A DNA stretch of 64,000 nucleotides from NCBI GenBank assembly GCA_902614125.1, contig CACMJW010000006.1:1-64000 (forward strand), in the 5' to 3' direction. The stretch's first letter is position 1. Every line of letters begins with the position of its first letter. Below the pieces are notes generated by a model, which saw only the letters and a program-made list of their open reading frames with translations, had not been told where the DNA came from and searched no databases. Source of the stretch: an uncultured Pelagibacteraceae bacterium (lineage in GTDB: Bacteria; Pseudomonadota; Alphaproteobacteria; Pelagibacterales; Pelagibacteraceae). The position numbers and the translations under genes were made by a program. Shown here in pieces: positions 9,061 through 16,899 of the stretch.

Positions 9061-10561
9061 AGTTTACAAAAATAAACAAAATTTAAAGTTAAAACCTGCT
9101 AAATTAGCAGTTATAGATATAGGATCTAATTCAATTAGGATGCTGATTTATGAAGATTTTAGCTCTTCACGTGTACCATTTTTTAATGAAAAAGCTGTTT
9201 GTGAACTTGGTAAAAATTTAGATAAATCAAGAAGGCTTAATAAGTCAGGCGTTGATTATGCTCAAAAAGTTTTAAAAAGATTTTCGGAGATTTTAAATGT
9301 TTCTAAAATTAATAATTTAAAAATAATAGCAACTGCTGTATTACGTGAGGCAACAGATGCAAAACCTTTTGTAGAGTATGTAGAGAGCCTTTTTAAAAAA
9401 AAAATTGAAATTTTAAGTGGTGAGGAAGAAGCAATTTGTTCAGCAGAAGGAGTAAAAATTGGATTTGATAATGTTGATGGGTTAGTTGCAGATCTCGGCG
9501 GAGGTAGTTTAGAATTATCTAGAGTTGAAAACGGTATGATCACCAATAAAACATCTCTACCCTTAGGTGTTTTAAGATTAATTAATAATCCAATTGTAAA
9601 AAAGAGAAACCTTTACAAATATGTAAAAAAACTTTTGAGAGAGGAGAAATGGTTATCTAAAAAAAAATTTGAAAATCTTTATTTAGTTGGCGGAACATGG
9701 CGAGCTTTATTTAAACTTCATCTTTTTCAAAACAAACACCCTGTCCACATAATCCATCAATATTCAGTAAATTATGAAGATTTATCATTATTTGTGGAAA
9801 AAATTTCTTCATTCAATAAAGCAAAATTAAAAACAGTTGAATATATATCTAAATCTAGAACTCCCTATCTACCTTATAGCTCCATTATTTTAAATGAGAT
9901 CATGACAGTAACAAATCCAAAAAACATAATATGCTCTATAAGTGGTATCAGAGAGGGGTCTCTCGCAAAAGATTACTTTAAAAATATTGATAACTCTCAA
10001 GTTTTTGAAAAATCATTAGAATACATTTCAAAAAAAAGAGGTGATTTGGGACTAACATACAAAAAATATCACGAATTTATCAAACCTGTTTTTGATGGTA
10101 ATGAACATTTTGATGAAAAATTGCTTAACTTGGCTTGTGTTTTAAGTCATATGGATTGGGGACTTGGTGCTTTTCAAAAGGCAGAATTAGTTTTTCAAGA
10201 AACATTAAATACTCCTTTATTGAGACTTTCACATAAAGAAAGAATTCAAATAGCTCTTTCATGTTATTGGAGGTATTGCAGCATTAAATACAATCCTAAA
10301 ATAGAATATTTGACTTTTTTAAATAATAATGAAATTTTTTCTAGCAAACAAGTTGGTGCAGCTTTAAGATTTGCTCACTCTCTAACATCTATTTCAACTA
10401 TTTTTTTAGAGGAATTTAAATTATATAAAAGAGGTAACTCTGTATTTTTAAAAATTCCATCACAACATCAAGAAATAATTTCTAAACAAGTTACAAAAAG
10501 ATTTAAAGCTCTTGCGCGAGAATTATTTTTAGAGCCGAGAGTAATTTACTCAAATAATTAA
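9050..10561 (+). CDS. ppx: Exopolyphosphatase (Ppx/GppA family)
   Basis: ASKHA-fold phosphatase that releases phosphate from polyphosphate ends (or pppGpp). The N-terminal phosphate-1 motif VIDIGSNSIRMLIYE (about residue 22), the catalytic Glu region TAVLREATDA (about 97) and the phosphate-2 motif DLGGGSLELS (about 148) are all present. The C-terminal 190 residues resemble the Ppx helical/HD-like part. Length 503 aa. The start is GTG, overlapping ppk by 11 bp; no later start precedes the first motif. Confidence 0.92.
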   Translation: MEIKVYKNKQNLKLKPAKLAVIDIGSNSIRMLIYEDFSSSRVPFFNEKAVCELGKNLDKSRRLNKSGVDYAQKVLKRFSEILNVSKINNLKIIATAVLREATDAKPFVEYVESLFKKKIEILSGEEEAICSAEGVKIGFDNVDGLVADLGGGSLELSRVENGMITNKTSLPLGVLRLINNPIVKKRNLYKYVKKLLREEKWLSKKKFENLYLVGGTWRALFKLHLFQNKHPVHIIHQYSVNYEDLSLFVEKISSFNKAKLKTVEYISKSRTPYLPYSSIILNEIMTVTNPKNIICSISGIREGSLAKDYFKNIDNSQVFEKSLEYISKKRGDLGLTYKKYHEFIKPVFDGNEHFDEKLLNLACVLSHMDWGLGAFQKAELVFQETLNTPLLRLSHKERIQIALSCYWRYCSIKYNPKIEYLTFLNNNEIFSSKQVGAALRFAHSLTSISTIFLEEFKLYKRGNSVFLKIPSQHQEIISKQVTKRFKALARELFLEPRVIYSNN

Positions 10562-10606
10562 AATTTAATTTAATCTATTACAACTTATTAGTTAGTGATT
10601 TTTCTT

Positions 10607-10657
10607 TTGTAATAAATTTTTAATTTTATTGAAATATATCATTAATTTAAATGTCAT
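10607..10657 (+). promoter_or_regulatory. Possible extended PhoB box upstream of phoX
   Basis: Five heptamers in exact 11-bp phase: TTGTAAT (10607), TTTTAAT (10618), TTGAAAT (10629), CATTAAT (10640) and ATGTCAT (10651), with AT-only spacers except where heptamers abut. The first and last are good half-sites, the middle ones weak. In such AT-rich DNA part of this could be chance, but phoX is a classical Pho regulon member and the layout matches the pstS box. Confidence 0.45.
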
Positions 10658-10692
10658 ATTTTTCTGCAATGTTTTTCTAAAGGAGATTTTTT

Positions 10693-12609
10693 ATGAAAAA
10701 TAATAAAACTAAAATACATAATTTATCAATTGATGAATATGATGAAATAAACAATCCACCACCAGAAGTGGTTGACTTTGACAATATACTTCAAAAGGCA
10801 ATGAGCAGAAGAAGCTTTATGAAAAATAGTGCTATGTATGGCGCATCAGCTTTTGTTCTTGGTTCTGGACTTAACATTTTAAGTTCTACAGATGTAGAAG
10901 CTGCATTTTCTGGTCTTGTAAATTTTAAACCAGTTAAAGCAGATACAAAAGATGATATTACAGTACCAGAGGGATATAATTGGGAAATCTTAGCTAAGTG
11001 GGGTGACCCATTATTTACTAAGGGTAAATGGTTTGATCATTACACAAGAGGGACTGGTGAGACGCAGGAACTTGCTTTTGGTGATAACAATGATGGTATG
11101 GATACTTTTTATACTAAAGATGGTAAAACAATCATTGCTGTTAATAATGAATATGTAAATAGATCAATTATTTACAACAACAGAGGCACCAAATTACCTG
11201 AAACAGCAGATGATGTTAGAAAAGGTAAAGCAGGTCATGGTGTTAGTATTTTTGAAATATCAAATAAAAATGGTAAATGGGAAATAGTTAAGGACTCTAA
11301 ATATAATAGAAGAATAACCGCAGATTCAAGAATGGAAATTACAGGTCCTGCAAGAGGGCATGATTTGTTAAAAACAATTTCTGATCCAACGGGAACATTA
11401 TCCTTAGGAACATGGAACAACTGTGGAAATGGTAAAACTCCATGGGGAACTTATCTTGCATGTGAGGAAAACTTTAACGGATATTTTTCTAATACTGACC
11501 CTAATGCCGATATTCCACCAGAATTTAAAAGATATGGTATTTCAACAAAGGATTGGGGTTATGCTTGGGGTAAATTTGATGATAGATTTAATTGGGATCT
11601 AGAACCAAATGAGCCAAATAGAGCTGGTTATGTTGTTGAAATCGATCCATTAAATCCTTCATCTACTCCAAAAAAAAGAACAGCTTTAGGAAGATTTAAG
11701 CACGAAAATGCTGAGGTAACACTTGGTAAAAATAATGAAGTTGTTGTTTATTTGGGAGATGATGAAAGAGGTGAGTATTTGTATAAATTTATTTCATCAA
11801 AAAAATATAATAAAAATGGTGATAACTCGAAAGTTTTAGAAGATGGAGATTTATTTGTTGCCAAGTTTGATGACAATGGAAAAGGCAAATGGCTACCTTT
11901 AACGCCTGAAACAACTGGAATGAAGTCTAAAGCCGAAATAGCTATTCACACAAGAATGGCAGCTTCTGCAGCAGGCGGGACTACAATGGATAGACCTGAA
12001 TGGGTTGCAGCAAATCCATTAAAAGCAGAAGCATATGTTGCTTTAACAAATAATAAGAACAGAGGAAAAAAACCAAATGCTGGTGGCGATGATACGTCTG
12101 TAAATGGACCTAACCCTAGAATAAATAATCAATATGGTCAAATTGTTAGATGGACAGCACATAGAGGTGATCATGCTTCATCTAATTTTAAATGGGATAT
12201 ATTTGCTTTAGTTGGAAATCCAGCTGTTCACAAAGGACCAAATGCTGGATCTAAAAACATAACTAAGGAAAATATGTTTAATGCTCCTGATGGAATTAAA
12301 TTTGATTCTAAAGGAGGATTATGGATACAAACAGATGGAAAATACTCTAATTCAGGAGACTTTGCTGGTATGGGTAATAATCAAATGTTGTATGGTGACC
12401 CAAAGACAGGTGAGATTAAAAGATTTCTTGTAGGTCCTAATGAGGCAGAGGTTACAGGATTGACCTGGAGTAAAGATTACAAAACTATGTTTGTTGGTAT
12501 TCAACATCCAGGTGAAAAAGGTAATTCTATATGGCCAGACGGACCTGGAACGGCTCCAAGATCTTCAATTATAGCTATTAGAAAAAATGATGGCTCTAGA
12601 ATTGGTTAA
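10693..12609 (+). CDS. phoX: PhoX-type alkaline phosphatase, Tat-exported (DUF839)
   Basis: Periplasmic or extracellular phosphatase that frees phosphate from organic esters; PhoX enzymes use calcium and iron. A twin-arginine signal SRRSFMKNSAMYGASAF lies at residues 37-53 after a hydrophilic lead, as in other PhoX. Family segments include TRGTGETQELAFGDNNDGMD (about 117), the carboxylate-rich ACEENFNGYF (about 256) and GDDERGEYLYKFIS (about 354). Length 638 aa is normal. SD AAGGAG precedes the ATG. The tatABC exporter is at 25.7-26.9 kb. A strong hairpin terminator follows. Confidence 0.92.
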   Translation: MKNNKTKIHNLSIDEYDEINNPPPEVVDFDNILQKAMSRRSFMKNSAMYGASAFVLGSGLNILSSTDVEAAFSGLVNFKPVKADTKDDITVPEGYNWEILAKWGDPLFTKGKWFDHYTRGTGETQELAFGDNNDGMDTFYTKDGKTIIAVNNEYVNRSIIYNNRGTKLPETADDVRKGKAGHGVSIFEISNKNGKWEIVKDSKYNRRITADSRMEITGPARGHDLLKTISDPTGTLSLGTWNNCGNGKTPWGTYLACEENFNGYFSNTDPNADIPPEFKRYGISTKDWGYAWGKFDDRFNWDLEPNEPNRAGYVVEIDPLNPSSTPKKRTALGRFKHENAEVTLGKNNEVVVYLGDDERGEYLYKFISSKKYNKNGDNSKVLEDGDLFVAKFDDNGKGKWLPLTPETTGMKSKAEIAIHTRMAASAAGGTTMDRPEWVAANPLKAEAYVALTNNKNRGKKPNAGGDDTSVNGPNPRINNQYGQIVRWTAHRGDHASSNFKWDIFALVGNPAVHKGPNAGSKNITKENMFNAPDGIKFDSKGGLWIQTDGKYSNSGDFAGMGNNQMLYGDPKTGEIKRFLVGPNEAEVTGLTWSKDYKTMFVGIQHPGEKGNSIWPDGPGTAPRSSIIAIRKNDGSRIG

Positions 12610-12626
12610 TTAACAATAGACCCCTG

Positions 12627-12665
12627 AAATACGCTCGATAAATTATCGAGCGTATTTTTTTTTAT
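12627..12665 (+). terminator. Strong intrinsic terminator after phoX
   Basis: Perfect 14-bp stem (12627-12640 with 12644-12657, core ACGCTCGATA / TATCGAGCGT), 3-nt loop, then a run of T. The stop codon of the convergent NUDIX gene (12643) lies inside the hairpin. On the minus strand only a short TTT follows, so it probably works best for phoX. Confidence 0.88.
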
Positions 12666-13131
12666 AAAATAAAAACATACCGATATGAGAAGCATTATTA
12701 AATTTGCCATTCTTAACTAATTTAATTATTTGTTGATCTGAAACTAAGTGTATTTTTATTCCTTTTTCAGGCTTTGAAATTTTAATAAGATCATTACAAA
12801 AAAAACCAGTAATTTTAGTGGTGAGTCGACCTGGTTCAGAATAAAACGAGGTAATTTTTCTCAATTTATTTCTTGATTTATATCCCGTTTCTTCAATTAA
12901 TTCTTTTTTAGCAGATATTAAGGCTGTTTCATGTTTTTCAACGATACCAGATGGAAACTCAAAATTAATTTGATTTATAGGAATTCTTTTTTGTGAAACC
13001 AAAATATACTTGTTTTTAATTTTAGGTATTACAATTGAAAGATTTGGAGTTTTAAAAAAATGATAAAATTCATTTTTTTTAAATTTTTTATTAATTAATT
13101 TAATATTGTTTGTTAGTCTTAAATTTTTCAA
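12643..13131 (-). CDS. NUDIX hydrolase
   Basis: 162-aa cytoplasmic hydrolase of the ADP-ribose pyrophosphatase type by size and layout. The NUDIX box starts at GIVEKHE and ends KELIEETGY (about residues 79-101); the usual Arg of the REUxEE core is Lys here. The frame stays open upstream to 13302, but that part is a shadow of the aquaporin gene. The TTG at 13131 overlaps the aquaporin stop as TTGA, giving tight coupling, so I chose it. Last gene of the overlapping minus-strand operon with arsC; substrate unknown. Confidence 0.75.
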   Translation of the reverse strand: MKNLRLTNNIKLINKKFKKNEFYHFFKTPNLSIVIPKIKNKYILVSQKRIPINQINFEFPSGIVEKHETALISAKKELIEETGYKSRNKLRKITSFYSEPGRLTTKITGFFCNDLIKISKPEKGIKIHLVSDQQIIKLVKNGKFNNASHIGMFLFYKKKYAR

Positions 13132-13787
13132 TTTTTTTCTAAGAATAATTTTTTTGCAATATAAACAGCAATTACCATACCACTTAGTTCTGCAACTATA
13201 TAAAAAGGAGTGTTTAAATAACTTATACCAGTAAAGGACTCTGTGAATGTTCTTGCTATTGCAACAGCAGGATTTGCAAAAGAAGTTGAAGAGGTAAACC
13301 AATAACCAGCTGTAATATATAACCCAACAGATGCAGCTACAGTAATTTTACCTGACTTCATAGATCCAAAAATAATGATTATTAGTCCTAATGTTGCAAC
13401 AATTTCTGATACAAAAATATAGATACCATCTCTTGATTTTGTCGATAATTCAAAAATCTGATGTTCAAAAAAGAAATTAGCTAATGCTACACCTAGTAAA
13501 CATCCAAGTATCTGAGCGGAAATATAAAAGGGTAGAAGTTTTTTTTTTAACTTTCCTGTAATTGTCATAGCAATACTTACAAATGGATTGAAATGAGCCC
13601 CGGATACATCAGCAAATACTGTTATTAGCACAAACAAACCAGCTCCAGTTGCTATAGTATTTGCAATTAGCATTACCGCTGTATCATTGGTCATATTTTC
13701 TGCCATTAAACCTGATCCAACTATGATCATTACGAGAAAGCAACTTCCAATAAATTCTGAAAGAAAATATTTATTTTTATTTTTCAT
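13128..13787 (-). CDS. Aquaporin (MIP family), AqpS-like, in an arsenate operon
   Basis: Six-helix channel of 219 aa. The two half-helix pore motifs are AHFNPFVS (NPA to NPF, about residue 64) and SFANPAVAIART (about 170). It overlaps arsC by 11 bp upstream and the NUDIX gene downstream. In Sinorhizobium meliloti an aquaglyceroporin (AqpS) beside arsC lets arsenite made by ArsC leave the cell; no ArsB or Acr3 pump is visible here, so the same role is a reasonable inference. The altered first NPA supports a solute channel rather than strict water selectivity. Confidence 0.82.
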   Translation of the reverse strand: MKNKNKYFLSEFIGSCFLVMIIVGSGLMAENMTNDTAVMLIANTIATGAGLFVLITVFADVSGAHFNPFVSIAMTITGKLKKKLLPFYISAQILGCLLGVALANFFFEHQIFELSTKSRDGIYIFVSEIVATLGLIIIIFGSMKSGKITVAASVGLYITAGYWFTSSTSFANPAVAIARTFTESFTGISYLNTPFYIVAELSGMVIAVYIAKKLFLEKN

Positions 13788-14208
13788 CTAGCCAATCTTT
13801 AATTTTATTACTTATAACATTGAAAGTGTTTCTAATGATTATTTGCTTTTCTTCATCATTTGCATTTTGAAGTTTAGCTACCGGATCTTCTATATCCCAG
13901 TGTATAATTTGATTTTTATCAGGCCAAATAGGACATACCTCATTATTTGCGTTGTTGCATACTGTTATTACATGATCCATTTTTAATTCTTTATTGATAA
14001 ATTCTTCAAAGTTTTTAGAACTATAATTAGTTAGATCATAACTTTTATTTTTCTCTAAAAAACTTTTAACATCTTCATTGATTTTTCCAGATGGATTACT
14101 ACCAGCACTGAAAGCATTAAATTTATTTGAGTATTCGTTATTAATAATACTCTCAGCAATAATGCTTCTCGCTGAATTTCCTGTGCATACAAATAAAATA
14201 TTTTTCAT
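13777..14208 (-). CDS. arsC: Arsenate reductase, low-molecular-weight phosphatase type
   Basis: 143-aa cytoplasmic enzyme reducing arsenate to arsenite. The P-loop CTGNSARS at residues 8-15 holds the first catalytic Cys; the other redox cysteines are probably in VITVCNNANNEVCPIW (about 81 and 89). The Asp of WDIEDP (about 107) is the general acid. It starts on the last base of the upstream small membrane gene (TAATG) and overlaps the aquaporin downstream. A plain protein-tyrosine phosphatase is the alternative, but the paired cysteines and aquaporin neighbour favour ArsC. Confidence 0.88.
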   Translation of the reverse strand: MKNILFVCTGNSARSIIAESIINNEYSNKFNAFSAGSNPSGKINEDVKSFLEKNKSYDLTNYSSKNFEEFINKELKMDHVITVCNNANNEVCPIWPDKNQIIHWDIEDPVAKLQNANDEEKQIIIRNTFNVISNKIKDWLDEK

Positions 14209-14429
14209 TAAAAAATAATTTTATAAATACCGATTACAAATAATGGAATTTGCAATCCAAAGTTGGTTAAAATAGCCTTATCTTTTGATAAAAATCCTGC
14301 GACAGTCCAACCGACAACTCCTAAACCATGAAAATATATATTTATCGGATAGATATTTAAATTAGTTAAGAATATTCCTGTTAAAACAAGAGCTGTACTA
14401 ATCCATTTTAGATATTTTTTTATAAACAT
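14208..14429 (-). CDS. Small membrane protein, first gene of the arsC operon
   Basis: 73 aa, almost entirely hydrophobic, with two or three membrane segments (about 10-24, 31-46, 53-72). I do not recognise the family. SD AAAGGA lies five bases before the ATG. Its stop shares a base with the arsC start, so the two are translationally coupled. PhoB-like repeats stand 22 bp upstream. The context suggests a link to phosphate/arsenate handling; nothing in the sequence shows a mechanism. Confidence 0.72.
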   Translation of the reverse strand: MFIKKYLKWISTALVLTGIFLTNLNIYPINIYFHGLGVVGWTVAGFLSKDKAILTNFGLQIPLFVIGIYKIIF

Positions 14430-14450
14430 AATTATCCTTTCTTAGTGTTT

Positions 14451-14479
14451 ATGACTTTTATGTTAAAGATTTGTTAAAT
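14451..14479 (-). promoter_or_regulatory. PhoB-like box upstream of the arsC operon
   Basis: Read on the minus strand: ATTTAAC, AAAT, CTTTAAC, ATAA, AAGTCAT; three heptamers at 11-bp spacing with A/T spacers, very similar to the TTTTAAC-CTGTAAC-CCGTAAT set before pstS. A -10-like CATAAA overlaps the third unit. It lies close to the start codon (22 bp), so the mRNA leader would be very short. Confidence 0.5.
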
Positions 14480-14488
14480 ATGTTGACT

Positions 14489-14827
14489 TTATAAGAAATT
14501 AGCTATGTATCTATGGATAAAATAACCACCGATTAGAAATATTAAACCTGCAATATAAATTATGAAAAAATTCATATTAAAGGATTTTGCAAAAAAGAAG
14601 GGTACAAAGAATAAATAACTTGCTGGTACTGCAATAAATATACTTTTCGTAAACATTACTGTTTTTTCTGTATCATTGTGCTCATAATACGAAAAAAGTA
14701 TCGCTATTAGTGATACCAAAGGTAATGCTATAATAAATCCAGCCAGCTTAGGATTTTGACCAGCCAACCAACTCGAAAAAGCAACAATTAAACCTGCTGC
14801 AATAACTTTTAAAAGAAAGAATAACAT
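14489..14827 (-). CDS. Small integral membrane protein, DUF3147-like
   Basis: 112 aa with four likely membrane helices. The pattern PKLAGFIIALPLVSLIAIL, then YYEHNDTEK, resembles the DUF3147 family of uncharacterised inner-membrane proteins as I remember it; not verified. It lies between zur and the arsenate operon on the same strand, 59 bp from the latter. No function can be given. Confidence 0.62.
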   Translation of the reverse strand: MLFFLLKVIAAGLIVAFSSWLAGQNPKLAGFIIALPLVSLIAILFSYYEHNDTEKTVMFTKSIFIAVPASYLFFVPFFFAKSFNMNFFIIYIAGLIFLIGGYFIHRYIANFL

Positions 14828-14856
14828 TTGTGAAAATATTTTTTGTAATATGCAAA

Positions 14857-15273
14857 TTATTTAATTGAACATTTTTTACAAAGTCCAAAAAATTCAAGGT
14901 TATATTTTTTAAATTTCATGCCAGCTTTATTTTGAAAACTTTTTAAATATTTGGATAATTTATTATCGCTTATTTCACTTACCTCTTCACAACTTTCACA
15001 TATGGAGAAGGCAGTTGCTTTTGATATTTGGCAATTAGAGTTTTTGCATGCAACGAAAGAATTTCTACTTTCAATTTTGTGAATTTTTCCAATTTCAACT
15101 AATTTATCTAAGGCTCTATAAACCTGTAAAGGCGCCTTAATTCCCTTTTTTTGTACATTGAATAGTATTGAATATGCTTTAATTGGCTCTTTTGCTTTTT
15201 CAATTATATCAAAAATGATTTGCTGATTTTTTGATAGCATTTGCTGTTTATCCATATTTTGTATTTTATTCAT
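14857..15273 (-). CDS. zur: Fur-family regulator, probably the zinc sensor Zur
   Basis: 138 aa. Winged-helix part at about 15-75 (SKNQQIIFDIIEKAKEPIKA; APLQVYRALDKLVEIGKIHK). The C-terminal part has CENC-like pairs ICESCEE (about 98-101) and LCKKC (near the end), the structural zinc site of Fur proteins, and few His. It is identified as Zur by its place directly after znuCB and by two Zur-type palindromes before znuC/znuA. ATG 15273 is taken; ATGs at 15255 and 15240 are possible. Confidence 0.82.
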   Translation of the reverse strand: MNKIQNMDKQQMLSKNQQIIFDIIEKAKEPIKAYSILFNVQKKGIKAPLQVYRALDKLVEIGKIHKIESRNSFVACKNSNCQISKATAFSICESCEEVSEISDNKLSKYLKSFQNKAGMKFKKYNLEFFGLCKKCSIK

Positions 15274-15279
15274 AGTTGA

Positions 15280-16083
15280 TCAGTTTTTCAATTGAACAGA
15301 TTGTTTAATTTTAAATAATGACAGTATAAATAATAATAAAGCTGCAGCTATTATTGATGGACCTGAAGAAGTATTAAATTCTAAAGAGGTAAATAATCCA
15401 ATTATTACTGACAACACTCCTCCAATAATTGAAAATATTACCATTTTAATTGGACTGTCCGAAATGTTTCTGGCCATAGCAGCTGGGATAATTAACATTC
15501 CTGTAATTAATAATAACCCAACCATTTTTATTGAGATAGCAATAATTGCAGCCATTAAAATTGTAAATATCGCTTTTGCTCTATCAGGATTAAGTCCTTC
15601 AGCTTCTGCAAGTTCATAATTTACTGTAGATGCAAATAACGGTTTCCAAATTAACTTTAAGATTAGTAAAATAAGAGCTCCGCCAAACCATATTATAATT
15701 ATATCATTTAATGTTACTGCTAATATATCACCAAAAAGTAATCCCATTATATCAAATCTAATAAATGTTAAAAATCCAATCACAACTAATCCAACAGCTA
15801 ATGATGAGTGCGCTAACAATCCTAATAAAGCATCTCCAGGTAAATTAGTTTTTTTTTGAAGTTGAATTAAAATTAAAGCAATTATAGAGGAGATGATAAA
15901 TACCGATAAAGCGATATTAAATTGAAAAGAGTAAGCCATTGTAACACCCAGTAGCGCAGAGTGTGCAAGAGTATCTCCGAAATAAGATAATCTTCTCCAA
16001 ACTACAAAACAACCAAGAGGCCCAGTAACGATAGCAACACCTAATCCTGCGACTAAAGCTCTTATAAAAAAATCATCAAACAT
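15280..16083 (-). CDS. znuB: Zinc ABC transporter permease ZnuB
   Basis: 267-aa, about eight-helix ABC-3 family permease. It opens MFDDFFIRALVAGLGVAIVTG, and the ABC-3 motifs WRRLSYFGDTLAHSALLGV (about residue 29) and GLLLITGMLIIPAAMARN (about 190) are clear. The ATG follows the znuC stop directly with no gap; zur follows after 6 bp. It imports zinc delivered by ZnuA. Confidence 0.93.
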   Translation of the reverse strand: MFDDFFIRALVAGLGVAIVTGPLGCFVVWRRLSYFGDTLAHSALLGVTMAYSFQFNIALSVFIISSIIALILIQLQKKTNLPGDALLGLLAHSSLAVGLVVIGFLTFIRFDIMGLLFGDILAVTLNDIIIIWFGGALILLILKLIWKPLFASTVNYELAEAEGLNPDRAKAIFTILMAAIIAISIKMVGLLLITGMLIIPAAMARNISDSPIKMVIFSIIGGVLSVIIGLFTSLEFNTSSGPSIIAAALLLFILSLFKIKQSVQLKN

Positions 16084-16824
16084 TTAATTTTTTTTTATTT
16101 CTCCATCGTTGGAGTGGGTATGATCATGTTTATGTTCATAAATAGCTAAAGTTTTAGAGGCCTGTTCACCAAACAACGCTTTATATTCATTGTTTCTTGC
16201 AACATCAATTGGAGAACCTGAACAACACACATGACCATTGAGACAAACTACATGATCAGTAGCACTCATAACTGTGTGAAGATCATGGGATATAAGTAAG
16301 ATACCACAATTTAATTCATCAGATATTTTTTTAATTAATTCGTAAAGGGCAATTTCACCTGTAAAATCTACTCCTTGAACAGGTTCATCTAAAACTAGCA
16401 ATTCAGGTTTTTTTGAGATTGCTCTTGCAAGTAAAACTCTTTGAAATTCTCCTCCTGATAGACTTCCTAAATTTTTATTTTTGAGATGGATAACACCAGT
16501 TAATGATAATGCTTCATCTATATCTTCATTTTTAATATTTTCAGTTAACACCATAAAATCACTTACTCTTAGAGGTAGGGTCCAATCAATTGAGATTTTT
16601 TGTGGTACATAGCCAACTTTATTAGTATATTTTTCAACTTCACCTTCAATTTTTTTGAAAATTCCCAATGCTATTTTAGCGGTTGTACTCTTTCCAGATC
16701 CATTAGGACCTATAAGTGTAACAATTTTACCTTTTTCAACTTGAAAGGACACACTTTGTACAAGCCACTTATTCTTTATTCGAAAACCTGCATTTTTTAA
16801 TTTAACTAAAATATTATCGTTCAT
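16084..16824 (-). CDS. znuC: Zinc ABC transporter ATP-binding protein ZnuC
   Basis: 246-aa ATPase: Walker A GPNGSGKST (about residue 38), Q-loop VGYVPQK, signature LSGGEFQR (about 125), Walker B LLVLDEPVQGVD, switch His LLISHDLH. The C-terminal tail is His-rich (EHKHDHTHSND), typical of ZnuC and possibly metal-binding. It is first in znuC-znuB-zur and divergent from znuA across a 75-bp gap with two Zur boxes. Confidence 0.95.
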   Translation of the reverse strand: MNDNILVKLKNAGFRIKNKWLVQSVSFQVEKGKIVTLIGPNGSGKSTTAKIALGIFKKIEGEVEKYTNKVGYVPQKISIDWTLPLRVSDFMVLTENIKNEDIDEALSLTGVIHLKNKNLGSLSGGEFQRVLLARAISKKPELLVLDEPVQGVDFTGEIALYELIKKISDELNCGILLISHDLHTVMSATDHVVCLNGHVCCSGSPIDVARNNEYKALFGEQASKTLAIYEHKHDHTHSNDGEIKKN

Positions 16825-16846
16825 ATATTTTCACTTGACTTCAGAA

Positions 16847-16861
16847 TGTTATATTATTACA
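16847..16861. promoter_or_regulatory. Zur box 1 (near-palindrome)
   Basis: TGTTATA-T-TATTACA: one mismatch from a perfect TGTTATA-N-TATAACA palindrome, the known alphaproteobacterial Zur operator core. It is closer to znuC, and its centre lies 18 bp from box 2. Confidence 0.75.
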
Positions 16862-16864
16862 TAA

Positions 16865-16879
16865 TGTTATAATATAACA
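16865..16879. promoter_or_regulatory. Zur box 2 (perfect palindrome)
   Basis: TGTTATA-A-TATAACA, a perfect 7-1-7 palindrome 20 bp before the znuA start, in the znuC/znuA divergent gap. It matches the alphaproteobacterial Zur consensus. Zur with zinc bound here would block both promoters. Confidence 0.85.
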
Positions 16880-16899
16880 ATAATTAAAAACCATAAAAC

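Noticed and set aside
13132-13302. 57-residue Cys-rich N-terminal extension of the NUDIX protein
   Set aside because: It lies fully inside the aquaporin gene in another frame; the TTG at 13131 gives a normal NUDIX start overlapping the aquaporin stop.
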